Shown here: piece by piece, positions 44,173 to 53,959 of the stretch | Numbering within the stretch: position 1 is the first letter of the stretch | Layout: each line of letters opens with the position of its first letter | Assembly: GCF_036898095.1 (NCBI RefSeq) | Contig: NC_090736.1 | Span: forward strand, 10,589,395 to 10,653,394 | Reading direction: 5' to 3' | Source of the DNA: Palaemon carinicauda | Taxonomy: Eukaryota > Arthropoda > Malacostraca > Decapoda > Palaemonidae | Length of the DNA stretch: 64,000 nt | Program-made: the position numbers and the translations under genes | The notes under the pieces: model-generated | Seen by the model: the letters and a program-made list of their open reading frames with translations, nothing else | Told to the model about the DNA's origin: nothing | The model's database searches: none

Positions 44173-47114
44173 TAGTTTTGGGGTGTTTGAATGTGCGTGG
44201 ATATAGTACGATAGAGAGTAAAAGATGTGAGATTGGAACTATGTTTAGAAGTAGGAGGATGGATGTATTGGCCTTGTGTGAGACAAAGATGAAAGGAAAG
44301 GGTGAAGTGATGTTTGGTGAAATGTCTGGTAGAGTGTCTGGGATTGAAAGGGTAAGAGCGAGAGAGGGTGTGGCTTTATTGCTGAGTGAATGGATGACAG
44401 GTAAAGTAGTGGAATGGAAGGAGATATCATCTAGGTTAATGTGGGTAAGGGTTAGGTTGGGTAGGGAATGTTGGGCGTTTGTCAGTGCGTATGGGCCAGG
44501 TAGTGAGAAAAGTGAAGAAGAGCGGAATGAGTTCTGGAGTGAATTAACTAGGTGTGTAGAAGGACTGGGTAGAAGAAATTATGTAGTTGTTATGGGTGAC
44601 TTAAGTGCTAGAGTGGGCGCTGGAGAGGTAGAAGGTGTCATTGGGAAGTATGGCGTACCAGGTGAAAATGAGAGTGGTGAGAGACTGGTAGATATGTGTG
44701 TTGAACAAGAGATGGTAATAAGTGCTAGCTTCTTTAAAAAGAAAGATAAAAATAAGTATACATGGGTAAGAGTGGCAAATGGAAGAGTAGTAGAAAGGGC
44801 ATTAATGGATTATGTGTTGATAACTGAAAGAATGTTTGGAAGATTGAAAGACGTGCACGTGTTTAGGGGTATGGCTAAGGGCATGTCTGATCATTTTTTG
44901 GTGGAAGGAAAATTAGTTGTAGCAAAAGAGTGGGGGAATAGAGTAGGTGGATGTAAAAGGGAGCTAGTGAGGGTTGAAGAGCTAATAAAACCGGGGGTAA
45001 AAAGTAAATATCAGGAAAGGTTGAAAATGGCATATGACGAGGTGAGAGTAAGAGAAACTGGTAATTTAGAGGAGGAGTGGAAGTTAGCAAAAGAAAATTT
45101 TGTTGGGATTGCAAGTGATGTATGTGGCAAGAAGGTTGTTGGAGGCAGCATGAGGAAGGGCAGTGAATGGTGGAATGAAGGAGTGAAGGTAAAAGTGGAA
45201 GAGAAAAAGAGGGCTTTTGAAGAATGGCTGCAGAGTAATAGTATAGAGAAGTATGAAAAATATAGAGAGCAAAAGGTGGAAGTAAAGCGCAAGGTACGTG
45301 AGGCAAAGAGGGCAGCTGACCTGAGGTGGGGTCAGGGACTGGGTCAGTCATATGAAGAGAATAAGAAGAAGTTTTGGAAAGAAGTGAAGAGAGTAAGGAA
45401 GGCCGGCGCAAGAATTGAAGAGACAGTGAAAGATGGAAATGGAAGGTTGTTAAAAGGAGAGGAGGCAAGGAAAAGGTGGGCGGAATATTTTGAAAGTTTG
45501 CTGAATGTTGAGGATGATAGGGAGGCAGATATAATTGCTGTTCCAGGTGTTGAGGTGCCAGTGATGGGAGATGAGAATGAGAGAGAGATTACAATAGAGG
45601 AAGTGAGGAGAGCACTAGATGAAACGAGAGTAGGAAAAGCATCTGGTATGGATGGTGTGAAAGCTGAGATGTTGAAGGAAGGGGGTGTGACTGTACTTGA
45701 ATGGTTGGTGAGATTGTTTAATGTGTGTTTTGTGTTGTCAATGGTACCAGTAGATTGGGTCTGTGCATGTATTGTACCACTATATAAGGGTAAGGGAGAT
45801 GTGCATGAGTGTTGTAATTCAAGAGGTATTAGTTTGTTGAGTGTAGTTGGAAAAGTGTATGGTAGAGTACTGATTAGTAGGATTAAGGATAAAACAGAAA
45901 ATGCAATCTTGGAAGTACAGGGTGGTTTTAGAAGAGGTAGGGGTTGTATGAATCAGATTTTTGCAGTTAGGCAGATATGCGAGAAATATTTAGCAAAAGG
46001 TAAGGAGGTGTATGTTGCGTTTATGGATCTGGAGAAAGCATATGATAGAGTTGATAGGGAAGCAATGTGGAATGTGATGAGGTTATATGGAGTTGGTGGA
46101 AGGTTGTTGCAAACAGTGAAAAGTTTCTACAAAGGTAGTAAAGCATGTGTTAGAATAGAAAATGAAATGAGCGATTGGTTTCCGGTGAGAGTGGGGCTGA
46201 GACAGGGATGTGTGATGTCGCCGTGGTTGTTTAACTTGTATGTTGATGGAGTGGTGAGAGAGGTGAATGCTTGAGTGCTTGGACGAGGATTAAAACTGGT
46301 AGGCGAGAATGATCATGAATGGGAGGTAAATCAGTTGTTGTTTGCGGATGATACTGTACTGGTAGCAGACACAGAAGAGAAGCTTGACCGACTAGTGACA
46401 GAATTTGGAAGGGTGTGTGAGAGAAGGAAGTTGAGAGTAAATGTGGGTAAGAGTAAGGTTATGAGATGTACGAGAAGGGAAGGTGGTGCAAGGTTGAATG
46501 TCATGTTGAATGGAGAGTTACTTGAGGAGGTGGATCAGTTTAAGTACTTGGGGTCTGTTGTTGCAGCAAATGGTGGAGTGGAAGCAGATGTACGTCAGAG
46601 AGTCAATGAAGGTTGCAAAGTGTTGGGGGCAGTTAAGGGAGTAGTAAAAAATAGAGGGTTGGGCATGAATGTAAAGAGAGTTCTATATGAGAAAGTGATT
46701 GTACCAACTGTGATGTATGGATCGGAGTTGTGGGGAATGAAAGTGATGGAGAGACAGAAATTGAATGTGTTTGAGATGAAGTGTCTGAGGAGTATGGCTG
46801 GTGTATCTCGAGTAGATAGGGTTAGGAACGAAGTGGTGAGGGTGAGAACGGGTGTAAGAAATGAGTTAGTGGCTAGAGTGGATATGAATGTGTTGAGGTG
46901 GTTTGGCCATGTTGAGAGAATGGAAAATGGCTGTCTGCTAAAGAAGGTGATGAATGCAAGAGTTGATGGGAGAAGTACAAGAGGAAGGCCAAGGTTTGGG
47001 TGGATGGATGGTGTGAAGAAAGCTCTGGGTGATAGGAGGATAGATGTGAGAGAGGCAAGAGAGCGTGCTAGAAATAGGAATGAATGGCGAGCGATTGTGA
47101 CGCAGTTCCGGTAG
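44173..47114 (+). pseudogene. RTE-like endonuclease/reverse transcriptase, one in-frame stop
   Basis: One reading frame of about 980 codons, broken only by TGA at 46272-46274. APE-type endonuclease: LGCLNVRGYST, LALCETKMKG, MGDLSARVGAG and GMSDHFLV. RT: GKASGMDGVKAEMLKEGG, IVPLYKGKGD, NSRGISLLSVVGKVYGRVL, VYVAFMDLEKAYDRVD (motif A), VGLRQGCVMSPWLFNLYVDG (motif B) and LLFADDTVLVAD (catalytic FADD at 46341-46352), then GKSKVM and YLGSVVA. The C-terminal part has LRWFGHVERM and RPRFGWMDGVKKAL. No ATG lies at the exact 5' edge (first inside at 44247), so a small 5' loss is likely. The enzyme nicks target DNA and copies its RNA there. Confidence 0.9.
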
Positions 47115-47370
47115 GCCCTGCTGCTTCCTCCGGTGCCTTAGATGACCGCGGAGGTAGCAGCAGTAGGGGACTCAGCAGTATGAAGCTTCATCTGTGGTGG
47201 AAATGTGGGAGGTTGGGCTGTGGCACCCTAGCAGTACCAGCTGAACTCGGCTGAGTCCCTGGTTAGGCTGGAGGAACGTAGAGAATAGAGGTCCCCTTTT
47301 TTGTTTTGTTTCTTGATGTTGTCGGCTACCCCCCAAAAATTGGGGGAAGTGCCTTTGGTATATGGATGGA
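44173..47370 (+). mobile_element. RTE-like LINE, near full length, with target duplication
   Basis: A 3.2-kb insertion flanked by an 8-bp duplication, GGCTGCTC at 44165-44172 and 47371-47378. It contains endonuclease and RT, then an about 250-bp 3' UTR ending 'aagtgcctttggtatatg'. Other copies of its 3' end lie at 51068-52047 (minus) and 60909-60963. The clade call (RTE-like) rests on overall RT/C-terminal appearance and the short GTAT-type tail. Confidence 0.9.
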
Positions 47371-47378
47371 GGCTGCTC

Positions 47379-48190
47379 AATGTCTCACTCTCCCTTCTCA
47401 CCCTTGGGAGACCATGTTGCCTAGTGCCTCCTTGATCTCAGAGGACAAGAGAGTAAAGGGTTGCAAGGCTGTAAACCAATCTTCAGTGTCCAATCCCTTC
47501 TTCCTTGGAGGAGTATAGACCAGGCACTGGCCTGGGACTGGAGAGAGCACACTAAGGGGCAAGAGGAAGCAACATTTGCTTCTGTTGAGACCTCCTCTGG
47601 GGGATAGGAGAGGATTCTCAGGCAAGAGAAGGTTCCCTTCCTCTTGACTCGGGTCCTCTCCTTGCAAAGACGGAGAATCTGGAGTCAAATCAACTTTCCT
47701 AAAGGTCTTATCTCTCATCGGGAAGTTGAATGACCTTGGAGAAGCCTACACAAAACTTATCATAAGCTGGATGATGCTGGAAATTGATTGATGTTTTGGA
47801 TTCCCTCAATGTTCCAGGCCTACCCTTGAGCTTCCTTGGTTGATAGTTGTGAAAGACACACTTGTCAGAGTGAATGTGCAGGTCACCAGATCCAAGAATT
47901 ACTCCCATCGAGCTGCTCCACCAAGCTCCCCCCACCAGGCTTTTCTTGATAGCGGAAGATTTACGTACTGGTCGTGGTAGTCCCTTCACCTCCTCTAATT
48001 GATTCAGCAACAGCATCGCTGACAACAGGCACCACTGCGGATAGGCTGAAGTACGAGGGCACTTTTTTCTCGATTGGTAAGTCCAGGACCATGGAAGCTG
48101 GGGCTATGGCCAGCCTGCAAGCTACTAGCTGGATAGATCACTGGGCTGGCATGGTAGCATACTTTGCTTCACCTGGCATGATTTGACATG
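47379..48190 (+). pseudogene. DIRS-6 gag, 3' part
   Basis: QCLTLPSHPWETMLPSASL continues gag directly after the RTE insertion. At about 48100-48186, AMASLQATSWIDHWAGMVAY is the same segment as KYVMQATSWLDIW in DIRS-1 (about 3885) and IMQATSWIYHWSSIVDF in DIRS-7 (about 56727). Confidence 0.7.
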
Positions 48191-48299
48191 CAATGTACGT
48201 CATTGTAGGGAGAGGTTTAAGAGAATCCAGTTCTTCTGATCAGAGCTTAAGAGGTTGTTCCTCAGCACTGGTAGGGTGAAGAAGTCAATATCCAAGAAT

Positions 48300-48590
48300 A
48301 CAGTCTCATTCTTACTTTGTCAGTGAGACCATCAAGCTTGTATAATCTGCCTCTAGGGAAGCCCCGAGCGATCCATTTACTGCGCAAGTGCATGAAGTCA
48401 GAGGAATCGGTTCCACCCTCACCCTAGTAAGAATTTGGCCATGGCATAAGTGCTGAAGGCAGTAGTTTGGAGTCCCCAAACAACCTTCACTGCCCACTAC
48501 CTGTGGGAGTATGCCCACTAGTTCCTGAACTTATTCTCCCTATGACCAATGGTAGCTGCTCAACAATTTGTGCAACTAGCCTAGCTTCCT
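48300..48590 (+). pseudogene. DIRS-6 tyrosine recombinase C-terminus
   Basis: Shifted frames give VHEVRGIGSTLTLVRIWP (His and Arg of H-x-x-R), then a TFTAHYL-like stretch with the Tyr, and a degraded end with 'gtagctgctcaacaatttgt' (VAAQQFV). The first catalytic Arg region is missing, so about two-thirds of the enzyme is lost. Confidence 0.65.
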
Positions 48591-49099
48591 GATATTACAA
48601 AAACCATCTCATCTTAGATTGCGGTTGCTTTATGTGTCCAAGAGTGAAAGGTAAGAATGTCAGGCTCTTTCCTTTCTTCATCCCTTCCTTTGGGGTTTAG
48701 CAGTCATGTCATTATGGCACTGGACTGGATGATTTATGCAGGTAAGGTACTCAACAGAGTACCTTTCCTTTACTTTAATTTGCATTGAAGTATCTCTCCC
48801 ACCTTTCTGTACAAGCAGAAGGATGGATAAAATGTATATACACTCATTTCTCATATAATGCCTATATACTCAGATACTTGTCCAGAAGGATATGGAATCC
48901 TTCTAGACCATCCACTAATCGCTAGTGGAGGCCTAGCCAAACACCTGCAATATCTCTAATGCTCATGTAGTTAGTAGGTTGAAGGGACTCATGACATTCA
49001 CTCCTTTTTACAGAACCAAAGTAAATTGATAATACCTTGGTCAGTAAAACCTGCCAGTTTGGTTATAGGGACTTGCACCTTCCAAAGGAGGAGTCTCCT
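48591..49099 (+). other. DIRS-6 3' non-coding region
   Basis: Lies between the recombinase remnant and the ICR. No ORF or other signal seen. Confidence 0.5.
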
Positions 49100-49385
49100 A
49101 TTAAAAGTTGAAGGTTCGTATTACTGTATGTATAGGAACAAATAAATTTTTTTAAAAACTATTTGTACTTTTCCTAACCATACAAACCTGAGACCTTTAA
49201 TGTTACATTGCCCTCCTCAACCACCCCAAAGGGTTAAGTCAAAGGTCAGTGAAGGTAGCGCTACCAATTAGGTGGCCCATTTGTGTTTACCTCGTTAATA
49301 GCTTAAGGGTGTTCCACCTTTTCTGAAGTCATGCTCTTATTAAAGATCTCTGGTTTGTAGGGTTAGAAAAATTACAAATGAATTA
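49100..49385 (+). repeat. DIRS-6 internal complementary region and right inverted repeat
   Basis: 49100-49143 complements the left end ('tacataatacaaacctttga' region of 41820-41870). 49144-49200 complements the outer right end (49330-49385, 'gtttgtagggttagaaaaat'). 49201-49385 is the inverted counterpart of 41820-41985. Confidence 0.7.
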
Positions 49386-49921
49386 CAAAATATGTGATTT
49401 TGTTGACAACTATAGTTAGTACAATAAGTCATCGGTTTTTCAAAGATTTATTTTATTTTAGAAAAATTATACGCTTGCAAGTCATCAGAGAACATCTTAA
49501 TACAATTTGCTTTCTGTATGTTTGATGGCTATTTTTATGGATGTGATGATTTTGAGATTTTTTGATGTGACTCCTCAAAGAATATCTCAAGTGATTGAGA
49601 TTTTGTAGACCTAATTTTTAAAGGTAGCAACTGTCATATTTTGGTAGAAGGAACATGATGATGTAAATAGAAAAATAGGTAAGCTACAGTACAGTACAAA
49701 ATATTACATCGTATATAGCTGGATTTAGGAATGATTGTTATGCCTATTCTCTTTCAACTATGATGAAATAGTAACAACCAAATTCATTCACTTACAGTGC
49801 GGTATAAACATGTACAGTATAGAAATATGCTATTTAATGTACAGTAAATGAGGAATGTTAGATTTTGAGAATATTTATTTGTTAACTTATTTTATATCAT
49901 TATATTGTATTATTATTATTA

Positions 49922-49974
<53 letters not shown>

Positions 49975-50129
49975 CAATCTTTTGATAATTTCTTTAGCAT
50001 TCTCTTGTACTTTACCTTTTACATATTCCCTTTATTTCTATGAAAACATATTTGAATAATGTATAGAAATACTTGCAAGCTTAGTCTCTTGTGGGTAATT
50101 TTGTCAATTTTTTATTTGTCTTTTAAAAG
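49386..50129 (+). other. BTAF1 intron sequence after DIRS-6, with a TTA microsatellite
   Basis: AT-rich. About 22 TTA/ATT units lie at 49908-49973, with one TTG interruption. Nothing else recognised. Confidence 0.8.
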
Positions 50130-50288
50130 GTATGTGAATGGCCGTTGGAAATGTTCTGCAATCTATTGTCGACGGATTTATTCAGCGTCTCATGGGAATC
50201 CCGGCATGGTGCCGCCACAGCCCTCAGGCAGATTATCAGTATTCATGGTCAAGGAGCTGGGAAAGCCACTTATCATTCAAAGGAGCAG
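50130..50288 (+). CDS. BTAF1: BTAF1 exon f
   Basis: Encodes VCEWPLEMFCNLLSTDLFSV, then SWESRHGAATALRQIISIHG and QGAGKATYHSKEQ. EWPLE.FC..L..DLF..SWE.RHG...LR.I is a hallmark HEAT segment of BTAF1/Mot1. The acceptor is 'ttttaaaag' at 50129 (purine-rich near the AG) and the donor GTAAAA at 50289. Phase 0 at both sides. It is flanked by the inverted RTE copies at 44173-47370 and 51068-52047. Confidence 0.95.
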
Positions 50289-51067
50289 GTAAAAGGGGTT
50301 TTTATAGGTTTAAAACTTTTACATATATAGCAAAAGTCAGTGGGAAATAATGAAAGGTTTTAGTACCTAGCATTTTAGTACTGTACTGTGCCCTGAAGTG
50401 TATATTAAAATGCACGAAAGTGGTAAATACTAAAATCTTTAATTTCTCACTGGCTTTTGCTGTATATTCAGTCATGTGATCCTTGTGATAGTAAATCCTT
50501 TACATACATGAATAATTTTTTAATATAGTTAAATTTGACTACTGTATAAATAGTTGTTAATATAGGTCTTATGATGGATAAGCAGGAAGTAATCGGAAAA
50601 TCAGATTAAAGGAACACAGAAGAGCTATGCTTAAAATGATTAGAAGTGTTGTTGCAGTACAGTATTGACAAGTAAGAGATTAAATTGATTTTTAAACTAC
50701 CAAAATGATATATAAAAGTAATGAGATATAGGGTAACAAGTATTTGGAATGAAAGCCTTTCTCTAAATAAGTTTTCTGAAATACAAAGAATGTCTTTTAA
50801 AGTAGGGTTAACAAGCATTGTCAATGATATACAGTAAAAATGAATCCATAAATCCTTACTTGACCTAAAACCTAATGATCCTGTGCAAATGGATTATTTT
50901 ATGATCCAGAGTTGCTAGGTAGTATTTCAATGGAAATGGGGATAGGAGTATTGGTTTATATATAAGAAGCAGCTGCTGTCTCCGGAAAACTATTCTGTGT
51001 ACCTTTGTTATGATGGTTAATGTATCCCAGAACTCTCAAGAATGTGCTGAAACTCTTAACAGAAATA
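50289..51067 (+). other. BTAF1 intron sequence
   Basis: No repeat family or ORF recognised. Ends with the left target duplication of the RTE copy, agaaata at 51061-51067. Confidence 0.6.
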
Positions 51068-52047
51068 CATACATACATACATATACCAAAGGCACTTCCC
51101 CCAATTTTGGGAGGTAGCCGACATCAACAAGAAACAAAACAAAAAAGGGGACCTCTACTCTCTACGTTCCTCCAGCCTAACCAGGGACTCAGCCGAGTTC
51201 AGCTGGTACTGCTAGGGTGCCACAGCCCAACCTCCCACATTTCCACCACAGATGAAGCTTCATACTGCTGAGTCCCCTACTGCTGCTACCTCCGCGGTTA
51301 TCTAAGGCACCGGAGGAAGCAGCAGGGCCTACCGGAACTGCGTCACAATCGCTCGCCATTCATTCCTATTTCTAGCACGCTCTCTTGCCTCTCTCACATC
51401 TGTCCTCCTATCACCCAGAGCTTTCTTCACACCATCCATCCACCCAAACCTTGGCCTTCCTCTGTACTTCTCCCATCAACTCTTGCATTCATCACCTTCT
51501 TTAGCAGACAGCCATTTTCCATTCTCTCAACATGGCCAAACCACCTCAACACATTCATATCCACTCTAGCCGCTAACTCATTTCTTACACCCGTTCTCAC
51601 CCTCACCACTTCGTTCCTAACCCTATCTACTCGAGATACACCAGCCATATTCCTTAAACACTTCATCTCAAACACATTCAATTTCTGTCTCTCCATCACT
51701 TTCATTCCCCACAACTCCGATTCATACATCACAGTTGGTACAATCACTTTCTCATATAGAACTCTCTTTACATTCATGCCCAACCCTCTATTTTTTACTA
51801 CTCCCTTAACTGCCCCCAACACTTTGCAACCTTCATTGACTCTCTGACGTACATCTGCTTCCACTCCACCATTTGCTGCAACAACAGACCCCAAGTACTT
51901 GAACTGATCCACCTCCTCAAGTAACTCTCCATTCAACATGACATTCAACCTTGCACCACCTTCCCTTCTCGTACATCTCATAACCTTACTCTTACCCACA
52001 TTAACTCTCAACTTCCTTCTCTCACACACCCTTCCAAATTCTGTCAC
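51068..52047 (-). mobile_element. 5'-truncated RTE-like LINE, antisense to BTAF1
   Basis: Corresponds to 46390-47370 of the RTE-like LINE. The 3' end is at the low coordinate with an ATAC/GTAT tail (51068-51085). The RT C-terminal frame at 52047-51427 (EFGRVCERRKLRVNVGKSKV) differs from the other copy at about three residues before a 1-nt deletion near 51470 breaks it. The duplication agaaata lies at 51061-51067 and 52048-52054. Confidence 0.92.
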
Positions 52048-52437
52048 AGAAATAATGTATGTAAAGTACAGTAGACATAGTTTATTCTAAGGTAATTGTA
52101 TGATGTGCTACACCTTTCACATTTGAAATATGAGGTTGCTTTAGCACGTCAGTGAGTGGCAGGATATTAGGATCCAGGTTACAAACTCTTTTCAGCCTCA
52201 AAATAAGCAGTCTATAAGAGTGGCATGAGTTGCAGTAAGGCGAGGGTTTCACAGCAGAGGGGTCTAAAGTAAAGATAGAGTTGTAGGCTCTATGAAAGGA
52301 TTTAAAACATGAGATGTGCTGTGCACCATCAGAACCTTTACTGAATGGTGTACTAGAAACACTAGGGGAGGGCAGTGTAGTTCAGGATCACTACCTTTAA
52401 CTAAGGACTTACTGACAATGATGCAGAGATTGTTAAG

Positions 52438-52685
52438 GCGGGTCCACACGGTCGAGCGGTTCGACAGACAAGTGTTTGAAGGGATGTTCGAACGTGTGAA
52501 CGGAGTATTTTGTTGTCGGCCGGTTCGAAGAAAGTCTGTTCTCGCCTGAACTTTGTAAGTGGGACTTCATTGTCCACAAACCTTATACATTTGTGGCTAA
52601 CTCCACTTCTTCGAGCCGTTTGACAAGTAGGTTCGACAACCGGGTTCAACAAATTGTTCGACCGTATAAACACCTCTTTAGACAG
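52438..52685. repeat. Candidate MITE
   Basis: The left edge 'ggtccacacggtcgagcggt' and the inverse of the right edge, 'ggtgtttatacggtcgaaca', are imperfect inverted repeats around a 250-bp CpG-rich interior with repeated 'ttcga' words. Possible target TTAA/TTTA at the edges. Seen once only. Confidence 0.4.
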
Positions 52686-53254
52686 ATGGTACGTCTAACC
52701 CAAGCCATTGTTATTGTCATTAATCGCTAGACTGTCTCATTGCTTTACTAGTGGCCTAAAATATATTAAAAGGAAAAAAATGGGATTTTTTTTTTGTTTT
52801 GGTGGCAAGTGTCGGTATAACCGAGGTTCGAGAGAAAGGCTGTGTGAATATTGAGTAGTTTTTGGAAATAAGTTTTATTATTAAAATAACAATTTTATTC
52901 AATAATGTAGAATAATCATCAAAACTAAGGGTATTCATATTCTCATAAAAAACACATTATTTTGAATATTTGTTAATATGACAATACTTTGTTGTTATCA
53001 TGAAATATTAATTAAACCACTGAATAATGTTACTTAATATTCAATTTAAAGGACATACTTACACCTCTTGAACTTACATTTCTGTTTTGATTTTTCCAAT
53101 ACTGGTTTAGGGATGAATTTTTTATATAGTCACCATTTTCATGCTCACAGTTCTTAAAATGTTTAAGTTTGGTATAGTACGTATCATATTTTTTCAAGTG
53201 ATGTATATATCAGAATGCCTTAGTTTTTATCTAGAATTTTCTTCCATTTTCTAG
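52686..53254 (+). other. BTAF1 intron sequence
   Basis: AT-rich; nothing recognised. Ends with the pyrimidine-rich acceptor 'cttccattttctag' of exon g. Confidence 0.6.
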
Positions 53255-53390
53255 ATGGAGAAAAATCACCAGGCTTGGTTGGAGGACATGGCTGTAAGAT
53301 TTTTGTGCGTTTTAGCTTTAGATCGCTTTGGAGATTTTGTGTCTGATCAAGTAGTGGCTCCAGTTCGAGAAACTTGTGCTCAAGCTTTAG
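53255..53390 (+). CDS. BTAF1: BTAF1 exon g
   Basis: Encodes [20 protein letters not shown], then [20 protein letters not shown] and CAQALG. The [33 protein letters not shown] stretch is among the most conserved in BTAF1. The Met at 53255 is internal, not a start. The acceptor is at 53254 and the donor GTAAGC at 53391. Leaves in phase 1. Confidence 0.96.
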
Positions 53391-53959
53391 GTAAGCAATT
53401 ACTTTTCATGGTAGATGAACGTTGCTACAAAAGTACTGTAGATGATTGAAGCTTTAAAAGCATGTGACTAGCTATTAAACTTTAATTAGACCATGCCAAT
53501 AAATACTATACAATAATTAAGAAATTAGGCTTTATGACTGAAGTTCAACCAGTAGTGTTAGTTCATTATATGCAAATAGTTTTTGACCCAAGTTGTATTC
53601 CAGTGCAAGTTGTAATTTTATTTTAAAGTTTCAATGCCTCGCTCTAATTTATCTTGCTAGAGGAGGTTGCTTTCATGAATGATAATTTTCCAGTTGTTAA
53701 ATAAGGTTTGTTCCTACAAACCATCGTTCTTTACAATAGGAGAATAGAAAACAGGGAAGTTAGAACATGGCAGTTAAACTCATAATGAGGTGTAACAACC
53801 AACAGGTAATTAACCCCCTTGCTGGCTCACAGACAATTCACTTAGAACTCAGCTGTCAGTGAGAGCACACCGCTCTGGTTGGAGCTCTTTATTGGTAGTT
53901 TACTAATTCTTTTTCTTTAGTTCAACATGTTTTCTTAGTGAATGTTTCTTCAAGGATGC

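Larger units (their letters stand above)
41820..49385 (+). mobile_element. DIRS-6: DIRS element with nested LINE sequences
   Basis: The left end (41820-41985, containing 'tagcgctaccttcac') is inverted at 49201-49385 ('gtgaaggtagcgcta'). The ICR is at 49100-49200. Gag traces lie at about 42180-44164 and 47379-48190, and the recombinase C-terminus at 48300-48590. RT and RNase H are missing. An I-LINE-type tail (43773-43907) and an RTE-like LINE (44173-47370) interrupt gag. Sense orientation in BTAF1. Confidence 0.75.

Noticed and set aside
44875..45468. Minus-strand open frame of 197 codons, Leu/Ser/Pro-rich
   Set aside because: Antisense shadow of the RTE-like endonuclease-RT gene; composition follows from the purine-rich sense strand.
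46275..47114. Separate gene for the second half of the RTE-like RT
   Set aside because: Same frame as the upstream ORF, separated only by one TGA codon; RT motif C lies just after it, so it is one broken gene.
53255..53449. Met at 53255 as a gene start
   Set aside because: It is the first codon of an internal BTAF1 exon, directly after a splice acceptor and in phase with neighbouring exons.
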